A DNA stretch of 64,000 bases from an uncultured Roseburia sp. (GTDB taxonomy: Bacteria; Bacillota; Clostridia; Lachnospirales; Lachnospiraceae). Under the pieces are notes generated by a model. That model ran no database searches. It had not been told where the DNA came from and was given only the letters and a program-made list of their open reading frames with translations. The position numbers and the translations under genes are program-made. Below, piece after piece: positions 34,720 through 44,511 of the stretch; the first letter of the stretch is position 1, and every line of letters begins with the position of its first letter. The stretch is from NCBI GenBank assembly GCA_947174805.1, contig CAMWKH010000001.1:183115-247114 (forward strand). The letters are read 5' to 3'.

Positions 34720-35998
34720 GATTTTGCTCATAAAGTTTTTGTAATGACATTAAAATTCCAAATTTGGCGTGATGCCAGGTAAGTCCTCCCTGAAAAAATA
34801 CTGAGTAGGGAGGCTTCACCGGTCCGTCTGCGCTGAGCTCTATGGAGGAGCCCTGGACAAAGGCTCCCGCAGCCATGATTACCTCGCTGTCATATCCCGG
34901 CATTGCCCAGGGTTCCGGGGTCACATAGGAATCCACCGGAGCCGCCGCCTGGATACCCTGGCAGAAGGCAATCATGGGGTCTTTTTCGTGGAAGGTAACA
35001 GCCTGTATAATATCATGGCGGCTTTCCTCTCCATTTGGAATCACGTTAAATCCCAGGGTTTCATAGATATTTGCCGCAAATACAGCGCCTTTTAGGGCGG
35101 AGTTTACCACGGAGGGGGCTAAAAACAATCCCTGGTAGAAAGACTGGATTACCCCGAGGCTTGCGCCTACTTCTTTTCCAAGGCCGGGGGAAGTCAGGCG
35201 GAAGGCCGCATGTTCCACATATTCTTTTTTCCCGGCGATATAACCGCCGATAGGGGCAAGGCCTCCCCCGGGATTTTTAATAAGGGAACCCACGATTAAA
35301 TCCGCCCCCGCTTCTAAAGGTTCTTTTTCCTCCACAAACTCCCCGTAACAGTTATCTACCATACAGATTATGTCCGGTTTTATTTTTTTGATAAAGGAAA
35401 CCAGCTCCCCGATACGTGACACGGACAAGGTTGGCCTGTCTGCATACCCCTTGGAGCGCTGGATCGTCACCATTTTTGTCTTTTCGTGTATGGCATTTTT
35501 TATTCCCTCATAATCAAAATTTCCGTCAGCAAGCAAATCCACCTGCCGGTAGGTGATGCCGTATTCCGCCAGGGAGCCCTTAGACGGGCGGATGCCTATA
35601 ACTTCCTCCAAAGTGTCGTAGGGCTTTCCAACCGGGGATAAAAGCTCATCTCCCGGGCGTAAGTTTGACATAAGCGCCAAGGCTAAGGCGTGGGTGCCGC
35701 AGGTGATCTGGGGGCGCACCAAGGCATCCTCACCCCGGAAACATTCCGCATAGACTGCCTCTAAGGTATCCCTTCCCAAATCGTTGTATCCGTAGCCGCT
35801 TGTAGCGCTAAAACACTGGGCGCTCACCCTGTGCTTTTGCATGGCAGCGATGACTTTCATCTGGTTTAGTTCCGCCACCTGGTCAAAAGCCGAAAACCTG
35901 TCTTTTAATTTCTCTTCTATCCTGTGTCCAAAGGCGTAGACTTCCCTGGAAATTCCAAGGGTTTCATACTGTTTGATTATCGTAGGATTTTCTCTCAT
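34694..35998 (-). CDS. Methionine gamma-lyase family PLP protein (YnbB-like)
   Basis: A 434-residue fold-type I PLP enzyme of the family once called aluminium resistance protein. Visible parts: SGYGYNDLGRDTLEAVYA, RPQITCGTHALALALMSNLRPGDE, then MVDNCYGEF with the PLP aspartate, and GSLIKNPGGGLAPIGGYIAG with the probable PLP lysine. The substrate is probably a sulphur amino acid, but the family is poorly characterised. It overlaps miaA by 4 bases; the miaA-ynbB order is widespread in Firmicutes. Confidence 0.88.
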   Translation of the reverse strand: MRENPTIIKQYETLGISREVYAFGHRIEEKLKDRFSAFDQVAELNQMKVIAAMQKHRVSAQCFSATSGYGYNDLGRDTLEAVYAECFRGEDALVRPQITCGTHALALALMSNLRPGDELLSPVGKPYDTLEEVIGIRPSKGSLAEYGITYRQVDLLADGNFDYEGIKNAIHEKTKMVTIQRSKGYADRPTLSVSRIGELVSFIKKIKPDIICMVDNCYGEFVEEKEPLEAGADLIVGSLIKNPGGGLAPIGGYIAGKKEYVEHAAFRLTSPGLGKEVGASLGVIQSFYQGLFLAPSVVNSALKGAVFAANIYETLGFNVIPNGEESRHDIIQAVTFHEKDPMIAFCQGIQAAAPVDSYVTPEPWAMPGYDSEVIMAAGAFVQGSSIELSADGPVKPPYSVFFQGGLTWHHAKFGILMSLQKLYEQNLVNKELMC

Positions 35999-36963
35999 GT
36001 TCTCTTCTCTTTTCTTTCGATGATATTTTTTTCTGACAGGGTGCGTAGCATAAAATCCAGTATCTTCTTTTCATTATAACCAAAGGACTGCTTTTCCATC
36101 CAGATAACATCTTTTTCCCTGCCAAACCAGGTGAGCTGCCGCTTGGCAAAGTGCCTGGTGTCGCGTTTTAAAATATAGACGGCCTCATCTAAGGTGGATT
36201 CTCCATTTAGATAAGACAAAATTTCTTTGTAGCCCAGGCCCTGCATGGAGACCATGCCTTTTTTACATCCCATCTCCTTTAATTTTTCCACTTCCTCTAT
36301 AAGACCGCGGGAAATCATGTCATCCACCCGTTTTTCGATAGCCTGGTATAGCTTTTCCCTCTCGTCATTTAAGACAAAATAGGCAAAATTGTAGGGGGAG
36401 GATTTCTCCCGCTCTTTTTTATTGTGTTCCGAAATTTTTTCCCCGCCGCTTTCATGGTAATATTCCAGGGCACGGATGACACGTTTTACATTGTTGGGAT
36501 GAATTTCATCCGCCGCCTTCGGGTCTTTCGTTTTTAACATTTCATAAAGAAATGAGGCTCCTTTTTCCCTGGAGATTTCCTCTAATTGGCTCCGGTAGGA
36601 CTTATCCGTCTCCTCCCGGGAAAAATCAATATCGTATACCACAGACTGGATGTAAAATCCGGTTCCCCCTGTCAAAATGGGAATCTGCCCCTTTCCATAG
36701 ATTTCTTCCATATAGGATTTGGCATACTTTTGAAACAGAACAATATTAAATTCTTCCTGGGGCATAAATTCATCAATGAGATAGTGGGGAACTCCCTGCA
36801 TTTCTTCCTTGGAAATTTTGGCGGAGCCAATATCCATATATTTGTACACCTGCATGGAATCCGCAGAGATAATAGCGCCCTTTACCGCTTTTGCAAGCTG
36901 GATGGAAAGGGCAGTCTTTCCCACTGCCGTTGGACCTGTGAGTATAATTAATGGTTTTTTCAT
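35995..36963 (-). CDS. miaA: tRNA dimethylallyltransferase MiaA
   Basis: Adds a dimethylallyl group to A37 of tRNAs reading UNN codons. The 322-residue protein has the P-loop LTGPTAVGKTALSIQLA (about 7-22), the DSMQVYKYMDIGSAK block, the catalytic-threonine loop LTGGTGFYIQSVV, and the DTRHFAKRQLTWF signature near the C-terminus. It lies directly after mutL, as in many bacteria. Confidence 0.96.
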   Translation of the reverse strand: MKKPLIILTGPTAVGKTALSIQLAKAVKGAIISADSMQVYKYMDIGSAKISKEEMQGVPHYLIDEFMPQEEFNIVLFQKYAKSYMEEIYGKGQIPILTGGTGFYIQSVVYDIDFSREETDKSYRSQLEEISREKGASFLYEMLKTKDPKAADEIHPNNVKRVIRALEYYHESGGEKISEHNKKEREKSSPYNFAYFVLNDEREKLYQAIEKRVDDMISRGLIEEVEKLKEMGCKKGMVSMQGLGYKEILSYLNGESTLDEAVYILKRDTRHFAKRQLTWFGREKDVIWMEKQSFGYNEKKILDFMLRTLSEKNIIERKEKRT

Positions 36964-36969
36964 AAAAGC

Positions 36970-38808
36970 TTACACAATCCTTCTAAATTTTTTCTCCAGT
37001 TCATATTTTGTCATGGAAATAATGGTGGGCCTTCCGTGGGGGCAGAAATAGGGATTTTCCAGTTCCAAAAGTTCTTCGATTAAGTTTTTTGCCTCCTGGA
37101 AAGAGAGAGAATGATTCCCTTTTACCGCCGCCTTGCAGGACATGGAGGCTATTTTTTCCAGAACAAGTTCCGGGGTTTCTGATTTGTGGAGCTCGCCTGC
37201 TCCGTCTAAAATCTCAAGGAGTACCTGTTTGGCGTCCAGGGAGTACAAATTCCCCGGCACGCCGCTGATGGCGTATTCCCTTCCGCCAAAATGCCGGATG
37301 TCGAACCCAAAATCTGTGAGCTGTCTTTCAAATTCTTTCAAAGCCGTCTCCTCTCTGATATCCAAGGAGACTACAAGGGGGGGAGATACCATCTGGGAGG
37401 TAAAGGTCTTTTCTCTTAAAATTTTTAAGGTTTTTTCATATAATACCTTCTCGTGGGCGGCGTGCTGGTCGATGATAAAAAGTTTTCCGTCAAATTCCAC
37501 CAGCCAGTAAGTGTCAAAAACCTGTCCGATGACTTTGTGGAATTTTTTGGAATGCTCTGACAAAAATTTTTCCTCATACAAAATTTCTTCCTGGACGTAC
37601 TGTACATCCTGTTTTTTCAGAGGAACATCGATTGGTTTTTGTTCTTCCCTGTACTTTCTTTCATAGGGAGAGTCTTTTTTTATGGAAGCTGTTATCTCTT
37701 TTACTTTTTCCTGCATCAGCCGCTTTTTCTCAAAAGGTTCCGGGGGACGTTCCTTTGGTTTTTCCGGTTTCTCTTCCGTTTTTCCCTTCGTCTCCTCCAA
37801 AGAAATGTTCCGGATATGTTCCCTGTTTAAAAGCCTTTCCCGGATACAGTCATACAGTGCCTGGTAAATCCCCTCATTTTGGGAAAAACGCAGTTCCATT
37901 TTGGTGGGATGGACATTTACATCCAGCATTTCCCCCTCAAAGGTAAAATACAGAACGCAAAAGGGGTACTGATGCTGCATCAGGAAGTTTTTGTAGGCAT
38001 CCTCTATACTTTTGGCCACCAGGGAGCTTTTGATGTATCTGTGGTTGATAAAATAGTTTTCAAAATCCCGGTTTCCCCTGGAAACCTCCGGTTTTCCTAT
38101 ATAGCCGGTCACAGAAAACAGGCTGTTTTCCTGGTTTATCTCAAGTAGGGATGCGGTAACTTCCCTGCCGTAAATCTGGTAGATGGCGTCCTTGGGATTA
38201 TTATTCCCGGAAGTATGTAGTTTTGTCTGATTATTTATAATAAGTTTAAAAGAAATTTCCGGATGGGATAAGGCGAGCCTTTGGGTGAGGGCGTGGATAT
38301 ATCCTCCCTCCGTCTGAGGGGTTTTTAAGAATTTCCTTCTTGCGGGGGTGTTGTAAAAAAGATTCCGCACGATAAATGTGGTGCCTTCCGGCGCTCCGAT
38401 TTCTTCAAAAGATATTTCCTTGGAGCCTTCGATCACATACCGGGTCCCGGTAAATCCCGCTATGGTTTTGGTGATAAGCTCCACCTGGGATACCGCAGCG
38501 ATGCTGGATAAGGCTTCCCCCCGAAACCCCAGGGAGGAAACGGATAATAAATCCTCCACGGACTTGATTTTGCTGGTGGAATGGCGCAGAAAAGCCAAGG
38601 GCACCTGGTCTTTTTCAATGCCTTCCCCATTGTCTGTAATCCGAATCATGGAAATACCCCCGTCTTTGATCTCCACTGTGATGGCGGAGGCATTTGCGTC
38701 AATGGAATTTTCCACCAGTTCCTTTACCACGGAGGAAGGGCGTTCCACCACCTCCCCCGCTGCGATTTTATCTATGGTTTCCTGGCTTAACGGTGCAATC
38801 CTGCTCAT
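36970..38808 (-). CDS. mutL: DNA mismatch repair protein MutL
   Basis: Mismatch-repair ATPase/endonuclease that links MutS to strand removal. The 612-residue protein has the GHKL ATPase domain (IDKIAAGEVVERPSSVVKELVENSIDA split in loops; DNGEGI; GFRGEALSSIAAVS) and a C-terminal dimerisation and endonuclease region with QHAAHEKVLYE, matching the DQHAxxER metal motif, and ACKAAVKGNH-like SCKAAVKGNHSLS. The ATG at 38808 follows AAGGAGCT. The middle (about 350-420) is a charged linker. Confidence 0.95.
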   Translation of the reverse strand: MSRIAPLSQETIDKIAAGEVVERPSSVVKELVENSIDANASAITVEIKDGGISMIRITDNGEGIEKDQVPLAFLRHSTSKIKSVEDLLSVSSLGFRGEALSSIAAVSQVELITKTIAGFTGTRYVIEGSKEISFEEIGAPEGTTFIVRNLFYNTPARRKFLKTPQTEGGYIHALTQRLALSHPEISFKLIINNQTKLHTSGNNNPKDAIYQIYGREVTASLLEINQENSLFSVTGYIGKPEVSRGNRDFENYFINHRYIKSSLVAKSIEDAYKNFLMQHQYPFCVLYFTFEGEMLDVNVHPTKMELRFSQNEGIYQALYDCIRERLLNREHIRNISLEETKGKTEEKPEKPKERPPEPFEKKRLMQEKVKEITASIKKDSPYERKYREEQKPIDVPLKKQDVQYVQEEILYEEKFLSEHSKKFHKVIGQVFDTYWLVEFDGKLFIIDQHAAHEKVLYEKTLKILREKTFTSQMVSPPLVVSLDIREETALKEFERQLTDFGFDIRHFGGREYAISGVPGNLYSLDAKQVLLEILDGAGELHKSETPELVLEKIASMSCKAAVKGNHSLSFQEAKNLIEELLELENPYFCPHGRPTIISMTKYELEKKFRRIV

Positions 38809-38843
38809 GGCAGCTCCTTCCTTTGTTTCTGCTGTAATAGTTC

Positions 38844-41507
38844 TCACCAGCGGTTTTTTACTTTACTCTGGAGTTCGTACAATTTATTCAAAGCTTCTAT
38901 GGGGGTGAGGTTTCCGATGTCCACATCTCTCAGATCCGCAATAATATCGTCGTCTTTGACTGTGTCAAAGAGGGACATCTGCCTTATATCCACCTCATCC
39001 AAAAGATGCTTTTTCTTTTTCACGGAGGATGTGTCCACAGAGATATGTTTTGCAATCTCGGAGATATCGTTGGCGCTTAACTCTTCCACAATGGATTTTG
39101 CCCGCTCCAAAACAGATGCCGGAAGCCCCGCCAGTTTTGCCACCTGGATTCCATAGCTTTTGTCGGCTCCTCCCGGGACGATTTTTCTCAGGAACACGAT
39201 GTCATCCCCTTTTTCTTTTACGGCGATACAGTAGTTGTTTACATTGTCAAGCTTGCCCTCTAACTCTGTGAGTTCATGGTAGTGGGTGGCAAATAAAGTT
39301 TTTGCCCCCAAAAGTTTTGGATTGCTGATATGTTCCACCACTGCCCAGGCAATGCCAAGGCCGTCAAAGGTACTGGTGCCCCTGCCGATTTCATCTAAAA
39401 TTAAAAGGGAGTTTCCTGTGGCGTTCCGCAAAATATTTGCCACCTCCGTCATCTCCACCATAAACGTACTCTGTCCGCTGGCCAAGTCATCCGATGCACC
39501 CACTCTTGTAAAAATCCGGTCTACGATGCCGATATCTGCGGAATCCGCCGGGACAAAGCTTCCGATTTGGGCCATAAGCACAATTAAGGCAGTCTGGCGC
39601 ATATAGGTGGATTTTCCCGCCATATTGGGCCCGGTGATAATAGAAATTCTGTGCTTATTATTGTCCAGATATGTGTCGTTTTTGATAAACATGTCGCCGG
39701 GAATCATATTTTCCACCACGGGATGGCGTCCGCCTTTTATGTCGATAGTTCCCTTTTTGTTTAATTTTGGACGGCAGTAATGGTTCTGCTCCGCCACATG
39801 GGCCAGGCTTGTCAAGACATCCAGTTTTGCCACGGCTTTTGCGGTTTTTTGGATTCTTGCCACTTCACCGGAAACTTTTTCCCGCAAAGCCGCAAAAAGT
39901 TCGTATTCCAGCACGGATAGCTTATCTTCCGCCCCTAAAATGACATCCTCCAATTCCTTTAACTCCGGTGTGATAAACCGCTCCGCATTTGCCAGCGTCT
40001 GTTTTCTTGTAAAATAATCCGGTACCAGCTCTTTAAAGGAATTTGTCACCTCCAAATAATACCCAAAGACTTTGTTGTATTTTATTTTCAGATTTCTGAT
40101 GCCTGTTTTTTCCCGCTCTTTTTCTTCCAGCTCGGCAAGCCAGGCTTTCCCTTCTGTTTTTGCTTTCCGAAGCCTGTCCACCTCTGCATGATATCCTTCT
40201 TTCAGTATGCCGCCCTCGTGGAGGAGAATAGGGGGCTCCTCCTGTACCGCATCAAAAATCCACTGATAAATTTCTTCTAAGGTATCCATCTCCTGGCAAA
40301 TTTCATCCAGCTGGCCCATTCTAAAATCCTTTAAAAGATTTTTGATGGGGGGAAGCATATGGATGGAATTTCGGAATGCAATAAAATCTCTGGGGTTTGC
40401 CGTCTGATAGGTGATTTTTGTAATGAGCCGTTCCAAATCATAGATGGCACTTAAGTATTCCCGCAGCTCCTCCCTGGTGATGGCCTGGCTGTTTAGCTCT
40501 TCTATGGCGTCTAAACGCCCTTTGATCTCTGGCTTATCCACTAAGGGCTGTTCCAAGTAAGAGCGGAGCATTCTGGCCCCCATGGCGGTTTTTGTCTTGT
40601 CCAACACCCATAAAAGGGAACCCCTTTTTGATTTTTCCCGCAATGTCTCCACCAGTTCCAGATTCCGTCTGGTGGAACTGTCAAGGAGCATGAATTTTCC
40701 CGTAGTGTAGGAATGGAGGGCGGACATATGGGCCAGGGAATTTTTCTGTGTCTCATAGAGATATTTCAGCAGGGAGCCCGCCGCAATACTGCCATAGGAA
40801 AAATCATGAAGGCCTAGTCCCTCTAAACTGTGGACTTTAAAATGTTCCTTTAAGATTCCGAAGGCTGTCTCGTCACTGAAATACCAGGCGTCTAAGGCGC
40901 TGACACAGATGTGAAGCCTCTCCTCCATATCCTCCAGGTCAATGCCGCTCATATAAAACGCTTCGTTGCAGACGATTTCCGAGGGTGCGTATTTTGTGAT
41001 TTCATCGGTAAGCTTCCGCTCGCTGTCCACTTCTGTCACAAAAAAATCCCCTGTGCTCACATCGGCAACCCCGATACCGTATTTATCCGCCAAATAGACA
41101 ATGCACATAATATAGTTGTTTTTGGTCTCATCCAAAGCCTGGGAATCCGTGGTGGTTCCCGGGGTGACAATGCGCACCACTTCACGTTTTACTATGCCCT
41201 TTGCTGTCTTGGGGTCTTCCACCTGCTCGCAGACGGCAACTTTATATCCTTTCTTCACCAGACGGTTTAAATATCCCTCCACCGCATGGTAGGGGACGCC
41301 GCACATGGGTGCACGCTCTTTCAAACCGCAGTTTTTTCCGGTGAGGGTTATCTCCAATTCTTTTGACACGGTGATGGCATCATCAAAAAACATTTCGTAG
41401 AAATCTCCCAGACGGTAAAAGAGGATACATCCCTGGTTTTCCTCTTTCGTTTTGAGATAATGCTGCATCATAGGAGTCAGTCCCTTCAAATCTATATCTT
41501 TCTTCAT
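38844..41507 (-). CDS. mutS: DNA mismatch repair protein MutS
   Basis: Mismatch recognition ATPase, 887 residues. The N-terminal mismatch-binding domain has the F-x-E motif in GDFYEMFFDDA; connector, lever and clamp domains follow, and the ATPase core has Walker A GPNMAGKSTYMRQTAL, LILDEIGRGTSTFDGL (Walker B) and ATHYHELTELE. The C-terminal end contains the dimerisation segment (SLFDTVKDDDI onward). It overlaps the preceding dehydrogenase gene by 4 bases and precedes mutL. Confidence 0.97.
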   Translation of the reverse strand: MKKDIDLKGLTPMMQHYLKTKEENQGCILFYRLGDFYEMFFDDAITVSKELEITLTGKNCGLKERAPMCGVPYHAVEGYLNRLVKKGYKVAVCEQVEDPKTAKGIVKREVVRIVTPGTTTDSQALDETKNNYIMCIVYLADKYGIGVADVSTGDFFVTEVDSERKLTDEITKYAPSEIVCNEAFYMSGIDLEDMEERLHICVSALDAWYFSDETAFGILKEHFKVHSLEGLGLHDFSYGSIAAGSLLKYLYETQKNSLAHMSALHSYTTGKFMLLDSSTRRNLELVETLREKSKRGSLLWVLDKTKTAMGARMLRSYLEQPLVDKPEIKGRLDAIEELNSQAITREELREYLSAIYDLERLITKITYQTANPRDFIAFRNSIHMLPPIKNLLKDFRMGQLDEICQEMDTLEEIYQWIFDAVQEEPPILLHEGGILKEGYHAEVDRLRKAKTEGKAWLAELEEKEREKTGIRNLKIKYNKVFGYYLEVTNSFKELVPDYFTRKQTLANAERFITPELKELEDVILGAEDKLSVLEYELFAALREKVSGEVARIQKTAKAVAKLDVLTSLAHVAEQNHYCRPKLNKKGTIDIKGGRHPVVENMIPGDMFIKNDTYLDNNKHRISIITGPNMAGKSTYMRQTALIVLMAQIGSFVPADSADIGIVDRIFTRVGASDDLASGQSTFMVEMTEVANILRNATGNSLLILDEIGRGTSTFDGLGIAWAVVEHISNPKLLGAKTLFATHYHELTELEGKLDNVNNYCIAVKEKGDDIVFLRKIVPGGADKSYGIQVAKLAGLPASVLERAKSIVEELSANDISEIAKHISVDTSSVKKKKHLLDEVDIRQMSLFDTVKDDDIIADLRDVDIGNLTPIEALNKLYELQSKVKNRW

Positions 41508-43108
41508 GTTTCGTCCTTTTCTATTGGTGCATAATTTCTGGCCACTTCCTCCGCTGTTTTTAAGCCGTCCATGGCGGCGGACATAATTCCACCGGCATAT
41601 CCGGCCCCTTCCCCACAGGGGTAAATTCCATTCACGTCACTTTTAAGCTTCTCATCCCGCAAAATCCGCACTGGGGAGGAGGTGCGGCTCTCCACGCCGG
41701 AGAGAATCACATCCTCCCTGTTAAAGTCCGGGATTTTCTCGGGAAAACTTTCCATTCCCTCTATAAAAGAATTATATATTTCCCCGGGTAATAGTGTATG
41801 GAGAGGGGCAAAGACTGCATCTCCCTTTGTACAGGAAGAAAATTCCCCGTAGGAGGCAGACAGTCTTTTTTTCTTAAAATCTCCGTACAGCTGCTGGGGA
41901 ATCTTTCCCTTTCCCATTTCATAAGCCGTTTTTTCAAGTTTCCTCTGAAATGCGATTCCCGCTAGAGGCCCTTCTCCTCCAAAATCCTTTGGGGTGACAG
42001 AGACAATAATGGCACTGTTAGCATTTTTGCTGTCCCTTTTATAATAGCTCATGCCGTTTACCGCAAGTTTTCCCTTCTCCGACGAGGCGTTTACCACGTA
42101 ACCTCCGGGGCACATGCAAAAAGAATACACCCCTCTTCCCTCCGGGGTATTTGACGTCACCTTGTAGGGGGCAGGGGGCAGAATTTTAGATGCTTCTTTT
42201 CCGTACTGGCTGATACTGATGATTTCCTGGGGATGCTCCGCCCGAAGTCCGACGGCAAAAGCTTTGGATTCCATGGGAATCTTTTTTTCAAAAAGCATTT
42301 GAAAGGTATCTCTGGCGCTGTGGCCTATGGCGAGAATTAAAATTTCCGTGTCTATCCACATGTCATGGTTCAGGCAAAGTCCTGTCACTTTTCCCTTCTC
42401 TATCCGGATATCTGTCATACAGGTGTGAAAGAGGAATCTTCCTCCCATACTTTCAATGTCCTTTCGGATGGCAGGGATTACCTGGGATAATCGGTCTGTC
42501 CCGATATGTGGTTTTGCCTCATAGGCTATTTCCTTGGGGGCGCCGTGTTCTATAAAAATCTCAAGAACTTTTCGGTTTCTTCCAGATTTATCTTTTACCA
42601 AAGTATTCAGTTTTCCATCGGAAAAAGTCCCTGCCCCTCCCTCCCCGAAGGATACGTTTGACTCTGGGTTTAAGGTGCCTGTTTTCCAGAACAGGGAGAC
42701 ATCCCTTGTCCGCTCTTGGATGTTTCCTCCCCGCTCCAAAATAAGTGGGCAATATCCCATTTTTGCAAGCATGTAACCGCAAAAAAGCCCTGCCGGGCCG
42801 CTTCCCACAATGACAGGGGAACTGCTTAACTTTTTACTTCCTGGAATGGGAAACAGGTATTCTTTTTTCTCCCCCAGGGAGATATTTTTATTGTTTAATT
42901 TTTTGTATAGGTTCTCTTCCTTTGCCGTCTCCGCCAAGATGGTATACACATAAGAAATTTCCTGCTTTTTCCTGGCATCGATGGACTGTCTTAAAATTTC
43001 CATGGACAGGAGCTGTTCTCCCTTTATTTTCAGCACTTTGCAGACTTTTTCTTTTAAATCCTGGCTGCCATGTGTAATTGGAAGTTTTAATTGCCGTATT
43101 TCTATCAT
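41504..43108 (-). CDS. FAD-dependent dehydrogenase, COG2509-like
   Basis: A 534-residue flavoprotein. An N-terminal region of about 90 residues (MIEIRQLKLPITHGS onward), which looks like a small alpha/beta add-on typical of this family, precedes the FAD-binding Rossmann fold VIVGSGPAGLFCGYMLAKMG (about 99-117). FGEGGAGTFSDGKLNT and the C-terminal GIYPCGEGAGYAGGIMSAAMDG complete the family signature. The substrate is unknown. It has a four-base overlap with mutS and sits behind another flavoprotein gene. Confidence 0.85.
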   Translation of the reverse strand: MIEIRQLKLPITHGSQDLKEKVCKVLKIKGEQLLSMEILRQSIDARKKQEISYVYTILAETAKEENLYKKLNNKNISLGEKKEYLFPIPGSKKLSSSPVIVGSGPAGLFCGYMLAKMGYCPLILERGGNIQERTRDVSLFWKTGTLNPESNVSFGEGGAGTFSDGKLNTLVKDKSGRNRKVLEIFIEHGAPKEIAYEAKPHIGTDRLSQVIPAIRKDIESMGGRFLFHTCMTDIRIEKGKVTGLCLNHDMWIDTEILILAIGHSARDTFQMLFEKKIPMESKAFAVGLRAEHPQEIISISQYGKEASKILPPAPYKVTSNTPEGRGVYSFCMCPGGYVVNASSEKGKLAVNGMSYYKRDSKNANSAIIVSVTPKDFGGEGPLAGIAFQRKLEKTAYEMGKGKIPQQLYGDFKKKRLSASYGEFSSCTKGDAVFAPLHTLLPGEIYNSFIEGMESFPEKIPDFNREDVILSGVESRTSSPVRILRDEKLKSDVNGIYPCGEGAGYAGGIMSAAMDGLKTAEEVARNYAPIEKDET

Positions 43109-43155
43109 TTTACACTCTCGTTATTCTGTTCCATATTGTAAATCCACGGAATTAT

Positions 43156-44409
43156 TTATGATTCTGCCCCGTGGATGCCTGCCGTATATCCGCTGGCCCA
43201 GGCCCACTGCAGGTTGTATCCGCCGCATATGCCGTCAATATCTATGACTTCCCCGGCAAAATAAAGACCGGATACCAGCTTAGACTCCAAGGTTTCGGGA
43301 TATATTTCCTCTGTATTTACCCCTCCGGCGCAGACCTGGGCATGTTCAAATCCCTTTGTGCCTGTGATGGTAACGTGCATATGTTTTATCCTGTCTGCAA
43401 GTTTTTCCAGTTCCCTGTCCGCAAGAAGGCCTGGGTTTTTGTGGATTTCTATCTGGCATTCTTTTAAAAAAACAGGAATCAGTTTTTTTGGAAATAGGCC
43501 AATCAACGCTTCCTCACAGTCTTTTTTGACTCCATCCCGATAAAACCGCCTTTTTAACTCTTTTTTTAGTTCCTCCATGGATAGATATGGAGTAAAATCC
43601 AATACTGCCTCGACGCTTTTTTTATCTGCCACCGCCCGGGCGGCAAAACGGCTGACCTGAAACACCGGGATACCGGAAATACCGTATTCCGTAAGCTGTA
43701 CTTCTCCCCTGTCCCTTGCGGCAAGCTTTTGATTTACGTACAATTCCACTGAAATGTCTGACCGAATTCCTGCAACTGATTTGAAAAATGACTGTTTCGC
43801 CGTCAACTGTACCAAGGCAGGTACAATATCTATAAAGGTATGTCCGAATTTTTCTATATATGGGAAAAGGCTTCCGTCACTCCCTGATTTTGGGAAAGCT
43901 TTTAAGCCGCAGGCAATGATACATGTATTTCCATGGAAACTGCCCTGGCTTGTCTCTATGTGAAAGCCTTTTTTTGTCTTAGTTATCTCTTTTATATCAC
44001 AGCTTGTCACAACTTTCACAGAAAGCCGTGACAGTTCCATGCGCAGCACATCTAAAACAGAGGAGGCCTGTCCGCTGGCAGGGTAAAAGTAACCCTCCCG
44101 CTCCTTTGGATATACCCCAAGTTCCAGAAAAAAATTCAGGGTATCTTCAAATCCAAACTGTTTTAAAACCGGCCATGGAAAAGAGGGATTTTCCCCTCTG
44201 TAACAGCCCTTATCCTGCATACGGTTGGTATAATTGCACTTTCCGTTGCCGGTGGAGAGAATCTTTTTCCCCACTCTGTCCATATGCTCTAATAAAACGA
44301 CTCTTGCACCCTTTCTTGCCGCAAAAACTGCCGCCGTCATACCGGAGGCGCCGCCGCCGATTACCATTACTTTTTTCAATTTCACACCTGATTTCTTATA
44401 GGGAAACAT
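43156..44409 (-). CDS. BaiN/HI0933-like NAD(P)/FAD-dependent oxidoreductase
   Basis: A 417-residue flavoprotein of the HI0933 family, which includes BaiN of bile-acid-metabolising clostridia. It has VMVIGGGASGMTAAVFAARKG (FAD Rossmann motif, about 14-34), then KKILSTGNGKCNYTN and the C-terminal GLYFAGEVIDIDGICGGYNLQWAWASG, all family hallmarks. Homologues are widespread, so a bile-acid role is not implied. Start choice is uncertain: ATG at 44409 after AGGAT, or GTG/TTG 8-10 codons later. A promoter lies directly upstream. Confidence 0.87.
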   Translation of the reverse strand: MFPYKKSGVKLKKVMVIGGGASGMTAAVFAARKGARVVLLEHMDRVGKKILSTGNGKCNYTNRMQDKGCYRGENPSFPWPVLKQFGFEDTLNFFLELGVYPKEREGYFYPASGQASSVLDVLRMELSRLSVKVVTSCDIKEITKTKKGFHIETSQGSFHGNTCIIACGLKAFPKSGSDGSLFPYIEKFGHTFIDIVPALVQLTAKQSFFKSVAGIRSDISVELYVNQKLAARDRGEVQLTEYGISGIPVFQVSRFAARAVADKKSVEAVLDFTPYLSMEELKKELKRRFYRDGVKKDCEEALIGLFPKKLIPVFLKECQIEIHKNPGLLADRELEKLADRIKHMHVTITGTKGFEHAQVCAGGVNTEEIYPETLESKLVSGLYFAGEVIDIDGICGGYNLQWAWASGYTAGIHGAES

Positions 44410-44429
44410 TTCAAAATCCTACGTGAACC

Positions 44430-44458
44430 ATTTTAGCATAAGGAAATTAAAGATTCAA
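44430..44458 (-). promoter_or_regulatory. Promoter of the BaiN-like/mutS/mutL operon
   Basis: Minus strand: TTGAAT at 44458-44453, 17-base spacer, TAAAAT at 44435-44430 with an extended -10 TGC. From here genes run head to tail on the minus strand for about 20 kb. Confidence 0.7.
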
Positions 44459-44511
44459 CGGAAAATTTGTGAATTTATTCCAGATAATTTTTATTGGATA
44501 CGCATTGGTTT

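Noticed and set aside
38378..38908. 176-codon plus-strand frame over the mutL start
   Set aside because: Antisense to the MutL ATPase motifs and the mutS end; no independent support.
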